NCBI RefSeq assembly: GCF_020741395.1
Contig: NZ_DYZA01000011.1
Location: forward strand, 1 to 15,504
Reading direction: 5' to 3'
Source of the DNA: Mailhella massiliensis
GTDB lineage: Bacteria; Desulfobacterota; Desulfovibrionia; Desulfovibrionales; Desulfovibrionaceae
DNA: 15,504 nucleotides
Position 1 is the stretch's first letter; each line of letters opens with the position of its first letter. The translations under genes and the position numbers were made by a program. Positions 4,656-11,917 of the stretch are shown piece after piece. The notes under the pieces are model-generated. The model was given only the letters and a program-made list of their open reading frames with translations, was not told the origin of the DNA and ran no database searches.

Positions 4656-7265
4656 TCAGAAGCGGTACAAGAGGTTCAGGCGGCCGCCTATGCTCTCGCG
4701 TTCCCCTGCACTGCCCACTACGGCAATATCCATACTGAAGGGCCGTGAAAGAGGCGCCACGCTCAGGCCGAGTTCAAAAAGGGCGCTGTCCCCTTCCAGG
4801 GAGGCGTCGGGAATGGAAAAATCTCTGGCCAGGACATGGGCCTCGCCGCAAAATTCCTTTTCCCACGCCGCGCCCGCATAGGGCGTCACGCCTTCTGCAG
4901 CAGTCCAGGACAGGCGGGCCCCCGCACGCACGCGTCGGGAATCCACGCTCTTGAAGCGCACGTTTTCCCCGTTCATGTCCGCGCCGTCCCCCTCCTGCCG
5001 TGTCCAGAAAAATTTTCCGTACGCATCGAGGGAAATATCCTTCCCCAGGGAGAACACATGCCCCAGCCCCGCATGCCCGCCGTAGTAGAGGTTGGAAAGA
5101 TCGTATTCCGCGGGGCGATCCATATTGTCCCGCAAGTCGCCGCTGTACCAGGACGTGCTTATCTGGCCCGTACGCCAGACGCCCTCGGCGTACCAGCCTT
5201 TCAGAAGACCGCTCCCGGCTTCGATGCGGGCAAGCAGGCCTCCGCCCGCGTAATGGCTTGAACCTGTGCCGTGTACGTTCCCGGAGGCAAAACCGTTGAA
5301 GGTGGAAAGGTGCGCCCGGCCGAATTCAAAAAATCCGCCGAAGATCACGTCCCCGCCCTCCATAGACAGTTTTCCCGCGAGGCCCGTCATGCCGGAAAAG
5401 CCCTCGGCATCCGCCCTTGAGCCGGTATGATAGCGGGAAACGCCGCCGTAACCCACCGCGAAGGGCGTCCATTCCTGCCCGGAGCGCCTCACGGCCTCGG
5501 CAGCCTGGAAAAGGCCCGCGTCCGCCGCAAGATCCGCCCCCTGATTGAGCAGGCCTGAGCTTGCGGCCCGCGCTTCGGCAAGCGCAGCAATGCGCGGATT
5601 CATCTTCTCTTCCATGATGGTGAGCTGTACCGCCGTGCCCGTATTGGTCAGCACGCCGTCGAAATACGTCGCGTACCCCTGAAGCAGGCTGATGAGGCTG
5701 CCCGCCTGAGCCTCGGCTATGGCCCCGCTTGCATCGCTCACGAGGGTGAAGGTGTCGCCGAGGTATGCCCGGCCCCCGGTGATGATATCGGGAAGCTGGG
5801 CCGTCACGACGGAACCCGTGAAATCGCCGCTTTGCGCACCCGTGACCGTAAGCATGGGAATATCCACAGAAGCGCCGGGCGCAGGCAAAATGAAGTGCAG
5901 GTTTTCAAAGCCCGCCGCGCGCGACACGCTCCCCTGCCAGCCGTCCACGAAAAGCGTGTTGCCGCTGCCGGCAGAAGGCACGGCCTGCCCGCCCGTCACG
6001 CCGCCGTAAAGCGCGGTATCGGCGGAAAAGCTCGCGCCGCCTGCGATAATGACGCTGTTGTACGACGCTTCGCCGCCCTGCCCCGCTTCACCGCCGTACA
6101 CGTCGCCGCCCACAAAGGCGCTGCGCACAAGGACGGTGTTGTGGTCGGCGCTGCCCGCGCCCTCCACTATGCCGCCGTACACGCTGCCCTCCACGCTGCC
6201 GCCGTCCGTCACGGCGACGATGTTGAAATCCGCCGCGCTGCCCGGCGTCGCCCCCGTCACGGCCGCGCCCACGGCATTGCCCGTCACTCTCGCGCCGCTT
6301 CCCGCCACAACGGTATTGTGCTCAAGCGTCGCCCCCACCTCGCTTTCCGGGGCAAACGCACCCACGGCATTGCCCGTCACCACGGCGTTGGTGAGATATA
6401 CCGTATTGTCTCTCGCTGCGGCCGCGCCGCTGTCGCTCTGCACGGAAGCGCCGATCACGTCTTTGCTCCTGCCGCCGTAGAATACCACGCTGTTGCCGGA
6501 TGCTTCAGCGTCGCCGTCCATGGCGTACGTATCGCCCCCCACGACGTTCCCCACCTCGCCGCCGTACACGGCCACCGTGTTGCCGGAAGCTTCGGCGTCG
6601 CCGCTTGCTATGGCGTAACCGCCGTAAAGAAGCCCCACGGAACCCGCCCGCAGCGATACCGTATTGTTCAGGGCAAAGGAATCCGACACTGTGGAGCTGT
6701 CCCCGTAGGCTTCGCCCCCCACCACAAGATAAAGCGTTGCACTTTCCTCTATGCTCACGCTGTTGCCTGAAGCGGTCAGTACGCCGGAACCGCCGGAAAG
6801 TTTCGCATAACCGCCGTACACCGTGGCCCAGGGCCCCAGACTGAGCGATCCTGAAATACTCACGCTGTTGCCGCTTGCTGTGGCGTCGCTCACATAGCTT
6901 CTGGCATATCCGCCATAGAGCGTATAGTCGAACCCGTCCAACCCGCCGCTCACAAGCACGCTGTTGCCCACAGCCTCGGCAGTACCGTTCCGGCTCAGGG
7001 CGGATCCGCCGTACACGTCCATAGCAACGGTACCGCCTGTTACTCTGACAACACTTCCGTCGGCCACGGCGTCCCCGCCCTGGGCGCGCCTGCCATACAC
7101 AAAATTATATGAGTCCCCGGCCGAAACCGAAGCGCTGCCGTTGCCCGTAAGGTCCACGGCTCTCGCGGCATCCGCGAGGAAAAAGGAACAAAAAAACGTC
7201 AGACTCCACGCAAAAACAACAGACCGGAAAAAACACTCGATCCGGCCGCAACAGGACGACGACAT
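4656..7265 (-). CDS. Autotransporter (type Va) with repeat-built beta-helix passenger
   Basis: 869 residues, predicted to reach the cell surface. The signal peptide spans 1-36 and ends ADAARA. The passenger (about 37-550) is built of about a dozen units of roughly 30 residues that carry G-N-S/T-V-x-V and V-Y-G-G-x, as expected for a stacked beta-helix. A linker (about 550-597) leads to a C-terminal autotransporter barrel (598-869) rich in alternating aromatic residues and ending LNLLYRF with the diagnostic terminal phenylalanine. No catalytic protease or lipase motif was seen, so an adhesin or surface-display role is most likely. I placed the start at the ATG at 7265 because GGGGGGAG lies just upstream and the signal peptide follows. 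An in-frame ATG at 7352 would add 29 residues that do not resemble a signal sequence. The gene is monocistronic between two terminators. Confidence 0.9.
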   Translation of the reverse strand: MSSSCCGRIECFFRSVVFAWSLTFFCSFFLADAARAVDLTGNGSASVSAGDSYNFVYGRRAQGGDAVADGSVVRVTGGTVAMDVYGGSALSRNGTAEAVGNSVLVSGGLDGFDYTLYGGYARSYVSDATASGNSVSISGSLSLGPWATVYGGYAKLSGGSGVLTASGNSVSIEESATLYLVVGGEAYGDSSTVSDSFALNNTVSLRAGSVGLLYGGYAIASGDAEASGNTVAVYGGEVGNVVGGDTYAMDGDAEASGNSVVFYGGRSKDVIGASVQSDSGAAAARDNTVYLTNAVVTGNAVGAFAPESEVGATLEHNTVVAGSGARVTGNAVGAAVTGATPGSAADFNIVAVTDGGSVEGSVYGGIVEGAGSADHNTVLVRSAFVGGDVYGGEAGQGGEASYNSVIIAGGASFSADTALYGGVTGGQAVPSAGSGNTLFVDGWQGSVSRAAGFENLHFILPAPGASVDIPMLTVTGAQSGDFTGSVVTAQLPDIITGGRAYLGDTFTLVSDASGAIAEAQAGSLISLLQGYATYFDGVLTNTGTAVQLTIMEEKMNPRIAALAEARAASSGLLNQGADLAADAGLFQAAEAVRRSGQEWTPFAVGYGGVSRYHTGSRADAEGFSGMTGLAGKLSMEGGDVIFGGFFEFGRAHLSTFNGFASGNVHGTGSSHYAGGGLLARIEAGSGLLKGWYAEGVWRTGQISTSWYSGDLRDNMDRPAEYDLSNLYYGGHAGLGHVFSLGKDISLDAYGKFFWTRQEGDGADMNGENVRFKSVDSRRVRAGARLSWTAAEGVTPYAGAAWEKEFCGEAHVLARDFSIPDASLEGDSALFELGLSVAPLSRPFSMDIAVVGSAGERESIGGRLNLLYRF

Positions 7266-7294
7266 ACGCTCCCCCCGGTAAACATGCTTCCTTT

Positions 7295-7311
7295 CGCGCC
7301 GCAACGGCACG
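7295..7311 (-). other. Hairpin in the 5' untranslated region of the autotransporter gene
   Basis: On the minus strand a 7-bp stem (one G-U pair) with a 3-base UUG loop ends 29 bases before the start codon at 7265. The 135 bases between the upstream terminator and the start contain no gene and no convincing -35/-10 pair. GATAAC near 7338 is a weak -10 candidate. The hairpin could stabilise the message or tune translation. Confidence 0.35.
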
Positions 7312-7400
7312 CTCCTTCCGCCACTATGCGTTATCGCCGGGGAGGCTTCCATGATTTCCCATGCAGGGCGGAGAAAAGAATTGTCCGGGAGGCAAGAATG

Positions 7401-7430
7401 AAAAAGGCCTCTGCGATGGACGCAGAGGCC
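7401..7430 (-). terminator. Rho-independent terminator ending the right-hand operon
   Basis: Arms 7406-7415 and 7421-7430 pair perfectly (10 bp, GGCCTCTGCG with its complement) around a 5-base loop. On the minus strand the stem is followed by T5 at 7405-7401. It lies 25 bases after the stop of the 688-residue gene and separates the operon from the autotransporter. Confidence 0.93.
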
Positions 7431-7455
7431 CTCGGAGTTTATACTGTAAGACCGC

Positions 7456-9522
7456 TTACTTCATTGACGAAGAAAGCATGGAGAGCTCCTTGACGGCCGC
7501 GTAGAAGGCGTCCGTATTTTCTTTCGTCACGGCTATGAAGAAGGTACTGTCCAGTATGTCCGGGCAGGAGGACCAGCCCGTGACGGACACGATGGGTGAA
7601 GTCGTAGAGAACAGCTTCTGCAGAGGAGCACGCCAACCTGGCGCGAACATATCGGCCATGGCGCCGATCATGGGGTCGGAAAGAAGGCTGTTCAGCTCCC
7701 CGAACATCTGCTGCACATTGAGAAACATCACGCTGCTCACCTCTTCCGGCATCTTCACCCCGGTTCCCCGGAGCGACGAAGAAAGCACGGCACGGGCATC
7801 CTGCGTGGAGTTCAGGGCATCCATATCCATGATGCCGCTGACGAGCGTATCCTTTCTCTGGGCCATGACGGAAAGCAAAGGCATGCCGAGTATCTGATCC
7901 AGAGGCTGCACGCGCACCGCGTCCCAGCCTTCCACCGGGACCTGTTTCCAGGGGGCGCCGTCCTCCGCCATAGCGACGAGATTGTTCAGATCCTCAGGCC
8001 TGCCGCGCAGCGCCAGGGAAACGGCGGGGAACGTCCGGGCATCGGCCTCGACATGACCGCCGCCCAGGCTGAGCAGGGCTTCCGTCACCCGGCTCATGGG
8101 GCCGGAAACACTTTCATCCTGCTCCGCAATATCGCTCATAAGCGCTTTTACATGGTTGCCGTTACGGAACCCCAGAAGGAAGAAAGGGGTCTCCCTGTCG
8201 AGGAGCATGTCGGAAAACTTCATGGGCGTCGCTTCGCGCAGAGCGGGAATAATCTCGCCCATGGTGGAACTGCCGCGCACAAGCCAGCCTCCTTCTACAG
8301 GGCGTGCTCCGAAGACCATCTGCACCGGGGCCTTTCGCTCTTCCTTCGGCACGGACATGATATCCCGTGTGCAGACACGCAGAGGATCCTCTCCCTGCAC
8401 GGTGAAGGGAAGTGTGTCCTCCAAGATCATGGCGCGTACTTCCGCCACATTGGGCAGATGATCGCCGATAATGATGAAGGAGGAAACGGAAGTGACGTAC
8501 AAACCTCCTGCCTTCTGCACTTCAGGGATGGACGTGGCCTGAAGGTCGCGTTCAAGGAAAGACTGCATCTCCGGCGTGAAATGCGATTCCGAAAGTCCCA
8601 GAAGACCGGCCACCTCCCTGACCTTCATGCCGGGCCGGGTAAGCGAAGTCAGATCGGCAGCGGCTGGAGGTTCGGCAAGAACCGTCATATACTTGTCGTC
8701 CACACGTATGCGGATATGACGCATGTTCAGGGAAAACAGAGTATTGACCGCCGCTCTTTCCTCTTCGTCGAGAAGCATGGCAAAGAGCCTCGGGGAAACG
8801 AGGGAAGAGAGCGTGCGCATATCTTCTATATATAAGTCCGCACCGGAAAAATTGTCGCCGCGTACATACTCCCTGTCGTCCTCTGCGGAAACGGCGGAAG
8901 AAGGGGCCTGCGCGGAGGCTCCGTCGCCTGCCCCGGGAACGGCGGGATTGCCCGCGTCGCTTCCGCCGGAGAAAGGCAAAGCCTGCGCGTCCTGTGCGGC
9001 GGCGCCCGGCGCGCCGGATGCCGGAGCTTCTGCAACCGCCTGCGCCGGAGCTTCTGCAACCACCGCGCCTTCTTCCCCGGCGCCTTCAGGGGCGGGAGCG
9101 GCGGCCTGCGCCGCGGCAGAAGCTTCTGCCATGGCCGAAAGGGCCCCGGCCATGCGCGTTTCGGAGGCTTCGTCCATCTTCATGGCGGAAAGCACGCCCG
9201 CCAGGGCTTTTTCATCCACATCCACCACGGCGTCCAGCACCACAAGGCCCTTTTCCTCGCTCCGGCCCTGCACAGTCACGCTGCGGACAAAATCCCCGCT
9301 TTTGAGGATGACGCCCTTTCGGACGCTCTCCGCATTGGCTTTCAGAAATTCCCCGGAGACCATGCTCTTCATACATTCGCGTACAGCGTTCACCCCGGCG
9401 TTGGTCTGCGCCACGGCCTCGTCCCTGCCTCTGGCACTCACCTCAAAGGTCGCTGCTCCGGCCGGAAAAGCCGTCAGCGCCAGCAATATCCCCACCATCC
9501 ATGACTGCATCCAGCGCTTCAC
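7456..9522 (-). CDS. Exported protein of unknown function with FlgT_N/LPP20-like N-terminus and Ala/Pro-rich linker
   Basis: 688 residues beginning at GTG. The start is fixed by GGAGG at 9534-9530, seven bases upstream, and by a 4-bp GTGA overlap with the protease stop. A signal peptide spans 1-23 (ends AGA). Residues about 25-112 have the pattern of FlgT_N/LPP20-type domains: a VSARGRDEAVAQT opening, a helix of A-rich repeats, then GDFVRSVTVQG and a VVLDAVVDVDE strand. Residues about 118-215 are a low-complexity Ala/Pro/Glu/Ser linker, probably flexible. The C-terminal 450 residues are a soluble alpha/beta region that I do not recognise, with no catalytic motif and no further membrane segment. 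It is the last gene of the operon, so it probably works in the periplasm with the protease and lipoproteins encoded just before it. The function is unknown; the FlgT_N likeness is a pattern judgement. Confidence 0.8.
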   Translation of the reverse strand: MKRWMQSWMVGILLALTAFPAGAATFEVSARGRDEAVAQTNAGVNAVRECMKSMVSGEFLKANAESVRKGVILKSGDFVRSVTVQGRSEEKGLVVLDAVVDVDEKALAGVLSAMKMDEASETRMAGALSAMAEASAAAQAAAPAPEGAGEEGAVVAEAPAQAVAEAPASGAPGAAAQDAQALPFSGGSDAGNPAVPGAGDGASAQAPSSAVSAEDDREYVRGDNFSGADLYIEDMRTLSSLVSPRLFAMLLDEEERAAVNTLFSLNMRHIRIRVDDKYMTVLAEPPAAADLTSLTRPGMKVREVAGLLGLSESHFTPEMQSFLERDLQATSIPEVQKAGGLYVTSVSSFIIIGDHLPNVAEVRAMILEDTLPFTVQGEDPLRVCTRDIMSVPKEERKAPVQMVFGARPVEGGWLVRGSSTMGEIIPALREATPMKFSDMLLDRETPFFLLGFRNGNHVKALMSDIAEQDESVSGPMSRVTEALLSLGGGHVEADARTFPAVSLALRGRPEDLNNLVAMAEDGAPWKQVPVEGWDAVRVQPLDQILGMPLLSVMAQRKDTLVSGIMDMDALNSTQDARAVLSSSLRGTGVKMPEEVSSVMFLNVQQMFGELNSLLSDPMIGAMADMFAPGWRAPLQKLFSTTSPIVSVTGWSSCPDILDSTFFIAVTKENTDAFYAAVKELSMLSSSMK
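9020..9061 (-). repeat. In-frame 24-bp-period duplication in the Ala/Pro linker
   Basis: An identical 18-base string (GCCGGAGCTTCTGCAACC on the plus strand) occurs at 9020-9037 and 9044-9061, with a period of 24 bases or 8 codons. It encodes the repeated VAEAPA of the linker. It is a recent-looking tandem duplication that lengthens the linker without changing frame. Confidence 0.75.
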
Positions 9523-10628
9523 TGATACACCTCCGTTTTCTTCTCTACAAAAAGAGCTTCCCGCTTTTCCACCTTGACGAATTCATCGGGCCTGAGCCCG
9601 CTCTCCTGCCAACTGAAATGCTGTCCCGGGAAAAGAAGCTGCTCCGTGGTCAGCTTGAGCACGCCTCCCTCCAGACGGAACAACGTCTGCACCGAGGCCT
9701 TGCCCGCGCTGGTCACTCCCAGGCTCTCCGCCCTCCCCGCCTGGGAAAGGGCGGCGATGAACGCTTCCGCTGCGCTGGCGGTAAGACCGTCCTGCCACAG
9801 CACCATATCACAATGCCAGGATGCCGCCACCCCGTTCTTTACGGCCCGGCGCACATGCTCCCCTTCCGTATCGCGGCTGCGCATGACTTCGGCCCCTTCA
9901 GGCAGGAACATTTCCGCACAGGCCAGAGCGGCTTCGAGATCGCCGCCGTTGTTGCCCCGCAGATCAAGAATCAGGCTGCGGGGCGGCTTTTTCGCCATGG
10001 CAAGAAGTTCATCCTCAAGCAGCCCGACCAGCTTCGGGGTGAACTGATGCAGGCGCAGGCGGACGCCGCCCGCCTCCTCCGTGCGGGAAAGAAGCGGAGC
10101 CTCGACCTTCTGCCTGGTCATGGTCAGCGTTCTTGTCCCGCCGTCGTGCCTGCGCACCATGAGGGAAACGGAACTGCCCTCCTCCCCTCGTATGGCAAGG
10201 GCCACATCCTCCATGTCCATGCCCCGCACGGGACGGCCTTCCACAGCCACAATCTCATCGCCGTAGCGCAGGCCCGCCCGCTCCGCCGGACTCCCGTCAT
10301 AGGGGATACCTATCAGCTTCTCCTGCTTGTCCTGCACCACGGCCATGCCCACGCCGCAGGGCGCGACATGCCGCACCCCCTGCCGCTTTTGCAGCCTTTC
10401 GGAAGAGAACCACGCGGCATACCTGTCGAAACTGCGCAGAAAAGCGTTGAGCGCCGCCTCCTCGCGCACCGTTTCCTCTTCAGGCAGAACCTCGGGCCGG
10501 TACAGCGCCTTTTCCCTCACAAGAGCGAATATCTCCGCCACAGGCGGGTCGGCAAAGGACACGGAAGGCATAGACAGCAGAAAGGCGACGAACAGGACGC
10601 AGAAAACGGCGCGCGGTCGCAGCGTCAT
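9519..10628 (-). CDS. Exported S41-family carboxy-terminal processing protease (Ctp-like) with PDZ domain
   Basis: 369 residues. A signal peptide (1-26, ends SVSFA) sends it to the periplasm. A PDZ domain lies at about 92-160 (GVGMAV, SPAERAGLRYGDEIVAVEG). The S41 core follows with LILDLRGNNGG (219-229), a TASAAE motif containing the presumed nucleophile Ser285, and AGKASVQ with the presumed general base Lys310. The Ser/Lys dyad is therefore intact, although the usual GSASASE is degenerate. At 369 residues it is short for the family and has only a brief N-terminal helical section. Ctp proteases cut periplasmic proteins near exposed C-termini. The ATG at 10628 overlaps the preceding lipoprotein stop (ATGA), and its own stop overlaps the next gene, so the three genes are tightly coupled. 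A substrate among the operon's own products is plausible but inferred. Confidence 0.9.
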   Translation of the reverse strand: MTLRPRAVFCVLFVAFLLSMPSVSFADPPVAEIFALVREKALYRPEVLPEEETVREEAALNAFLRSFDRYAAWFSSERLQKRQGVRHVAPCGVGMAVVQDKQEKLIGIPYDGSPAERAGLRYGDEIVAVEGRPVRGMDMEDVALAIRGEEGSSVSLMVRRHDGGTRTLTMTRQKVEAPLLSRTEEAGGVRLRLHQFTPKLVGLLEDELLAMAKKPPRSLILDLRGNNGGDLEAALACAEMFLPEGAEVMRSRDTEGEHVRRAVKNGVAASWHCDMVLWQDGLTASAAEAFIAALSQAGRAESLGVTSAGKASVQTLFRLEGGVLKLTTEQLLFPGQHFSWQESGLRPDEFVKVEKREALFVEKKTEVYQ

Positions 10629-11113
10629 AAGTTGCTCAGATCCTCGGCTTCCTGTTCAAGAGCGCGCAGTTCTTTTTTCAGGCTTTCTATCTTCCTTGCC
10701 TTCTGCTGAACATCCTGTTCCCTGTCCGCACGGGAGAGCTCGCGCTCAAGAGCAGCCCGCTGCCTCTCCAGCTGATCCGCGCGGGCCCGCTCCTCATCCG
10801 AGCCCTTTTTAAGCCTGTCGATATCGGACGAAAGGCTGTTCAGCTCCTTTTTCAGGGAATTGAGCTCCTTCTGCTGTGCGGCAAGGGCCGCGCTCTTTTT
10901 CTCCCTTTCCTGTGAGAGGCGCACGGTTTCCTGCCGATGCTGCTCCTTCTCGGCCTCAAGGCTCTGAAGCTCCGCCCTCTTCGCCTGCTGCCTGGCCTCG
11001 TATGCCTTGGGATTGTACCCGAAAAGACCGCCCTGCGTCGGATCCGTGGAAAGGCCGCAGCCGGAAAGAAGCATAAGGCATACCCCTGCCAACATCCCTG
11101 TGGATATACGCAT
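10625..11113 (-). CDS. Small coiled-coil lipoprotein
   Basis: 162 residues with a lipoprotein signal ending LLSGC, so Cys19 would be the lipidated residue. Residues about 38-160 are almost entirely heptad-patterned and charged (E, K, R, Q, L), predicting a long coiled coil with no globular domain. I chose the ATG at 11113 because GGAG at 11123-11120 lies six bases upstream. The ATG at 11116 is only three bases away, and a TTG start at 11134 would put the ribosome site inside the gene. No Lys/Arg-dense signal n-region is present apart from Arg2. It follows the glycine-zipper lipoprotein by about 51 bases and overlaps the protease gene by 4 bp. It may act as an envelope spacer or partner of the protease; the specific function is unknown. 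Confidence 0.85.
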   Translation of the reverse strand: MRISTGMLAGVCLMLLSGCGLSTDPTQGGLFGYNPKAYEARQQAKRAELQSLEAEKEQHRQETVRLSQEREKKSAALAAQQKELNSLKKELNSLSSDIDRLKKGSDEERARADQLERQRAALERELSRADREQDVQQKARKIESLKKELRALEQEAEDLSNL

Positions 11114-11164
11114 CATTTTCTCCGTTGGTTGCAAAAAAGCGTGAAAAAGACGGGAAAGCCCGGC

Positions 11165-11845
11165 CTATACCGCCATGCGTACCGAAATGCTGGCCAGCTT
11201 GCGGTTATATTCCTTCATCTGCGCTATCTGCTTTTCCAGCTTTGCAATTTCCTTGTCCATGGCCGCCGCTTCCTTATTGTTCCCGCCCCCGCGGGCTTCC
11301 TTCGCCACGTCCTTGTCCTTGCTCAGACGCTTCTCCAGGGAGGCTATGCTTTTTTCCAGTTCCTTGCGCTGGGAGTCCACGGACTTCTTTTCGGCAAGCA
11401 GCGTGGATTTCTTCTGCTTTTTCTGCTTGTACTCTGCGGCAAGAGTCCTGGACTTCTTATCCATGGCCGCGATTTCCTTGCCGAGCTCCCGGTTGTATTC
11501 GGCAAGCTCCTTGTTGTTCTTGCGCGAATCGTCGATGCAGGCGTCGAGCCATGCCTCTTCCGAAGCGTATTTGGCCTTCTGATCCGCCACATGATTCCCC
11601 ACCAGAAAACCGGACAGGCCGCCCAGAAGAGCGCCTAAGCCCGCTCCGATGAGCGTACCTTCGGTATTCTGGCCTATAGCCAGGCCCAAAAGCGCTCCGA
11701 GGCCCGCGCCCGCGCCCGCGCCGACCAGCGTGCCTTCGGTTTTTGTCCTGGTTCCGTCGTTCTGAATGTTGGCACAGCCGCCGAGAGGCATGACGAGGCT
11801 GAAGGAAAGCAAAAGCGCTCCGGAAGTTCTGACCACACGGTTCAT
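11165..11845 (-). CDS. Glycine-zipper lipoprotein with coiled-coil C-terminus (TagQ position)
   Basis: 226 residues. The lipoprotein signal ends PLGGC (Cys24). Residues 36-60 and 61-85 are a tandem duplication of a 25-residue glycine-zipper unit beginning TEGTL, with GxxxG-spaced glycines suited to inserting in or packing against a membrane. Residues about 86-222 are charged, Lys/Glu-rich and heptad-patterned, indicating a long coiled coil reaching into the periplasm. The start at 11845 has AAGGAG at 11859-11854. It is 72 bases downstream of the FGE-fold gene. In the Pseudomonas TagTSRQ module the outer membrane lipoprotein TagQ anchors TagR; this protein occupies the equivalent place, but sequence homology to TagQ was not tested. 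Other Gly-zipper lipoproteins (for example SlyB-like) are an alternative comparison. Confidence 0.85.
   Translation of the reverse strand: MNRVVRTSGALLLSFSLVMPLGGCANIQNDGTRTKTEGTLVGAGAGAGLGALLGLAIGQNTEGTLIGAGLGALLGGLSGFLVGNHVADQKAKYASEEAWLDACIDDSRKNNKELAEYNRELGKEIAAMDKKSRTLAAEYKQKKQKKSTLLAEKKSVDSQRKELEKSIASLEKRLSKDKDVAKEARGGGNNKEAAAMDKEIAKLEKQIAQMKEYNRKLASISVRMAV
11652..11740 (-). repeat. Tandem 75-bp glycine-zipper duplication inside the lipoprotein gene
   Basis: AGCGTACCTTCGGT at 11652-11665 and AGCGTGCCTTCGGT at 11727-11740 (plus-strand reading) mark equivalent points of two adjacent 75-base units. The units encode the two 25-residue TEGTL... glycine-zipper segments. GCCCGC hexamers at about 11701-11718 give extra Gly-Ala in the first unit. 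Confidence 0.7.
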
Positions 11846-11917
11846 TTCTCATTCTCCTTTTACGCCGCTCCATGCGCGGCAGTTTTCCCCCTCCTCGGGG
11901 CGGGCCATGTTTTTTTC

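Noticed and set aside
5900..7100. Repeated short motifs in the autotransporter region as a possible CRISPR or intergenic repeat array
   Set aside because: The repeats are in frame with the passenger, degenerate, and explained by repeated GN(S/T)V and VYGG codons.
7266..7352. Extended N-terminus of the autotransporter from the ATG at 7352
   Set aside because: The 29 extra residues are Arg-rich and would bury the signal peptide. The ATG at 7265 has a strong GGGGGGAG site.
9501..10709. A 402-codon plus-strand open frame over the protease gene
   Set aside because: It is antisense to the S41 protease, with His/Arg/Pro-rich sequence and no recognisable motif or ribosome site.
11864..11917. Possible terminator or attenuator between the FGE-fold and glycine-zipper lipoprotein genes
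   Set aside because: There is a 5-bp GCCGC stem (11864-11880) and a CCCC/GGGG pair, but no U-run follows on the minus strand, so operon read-through is more likely.
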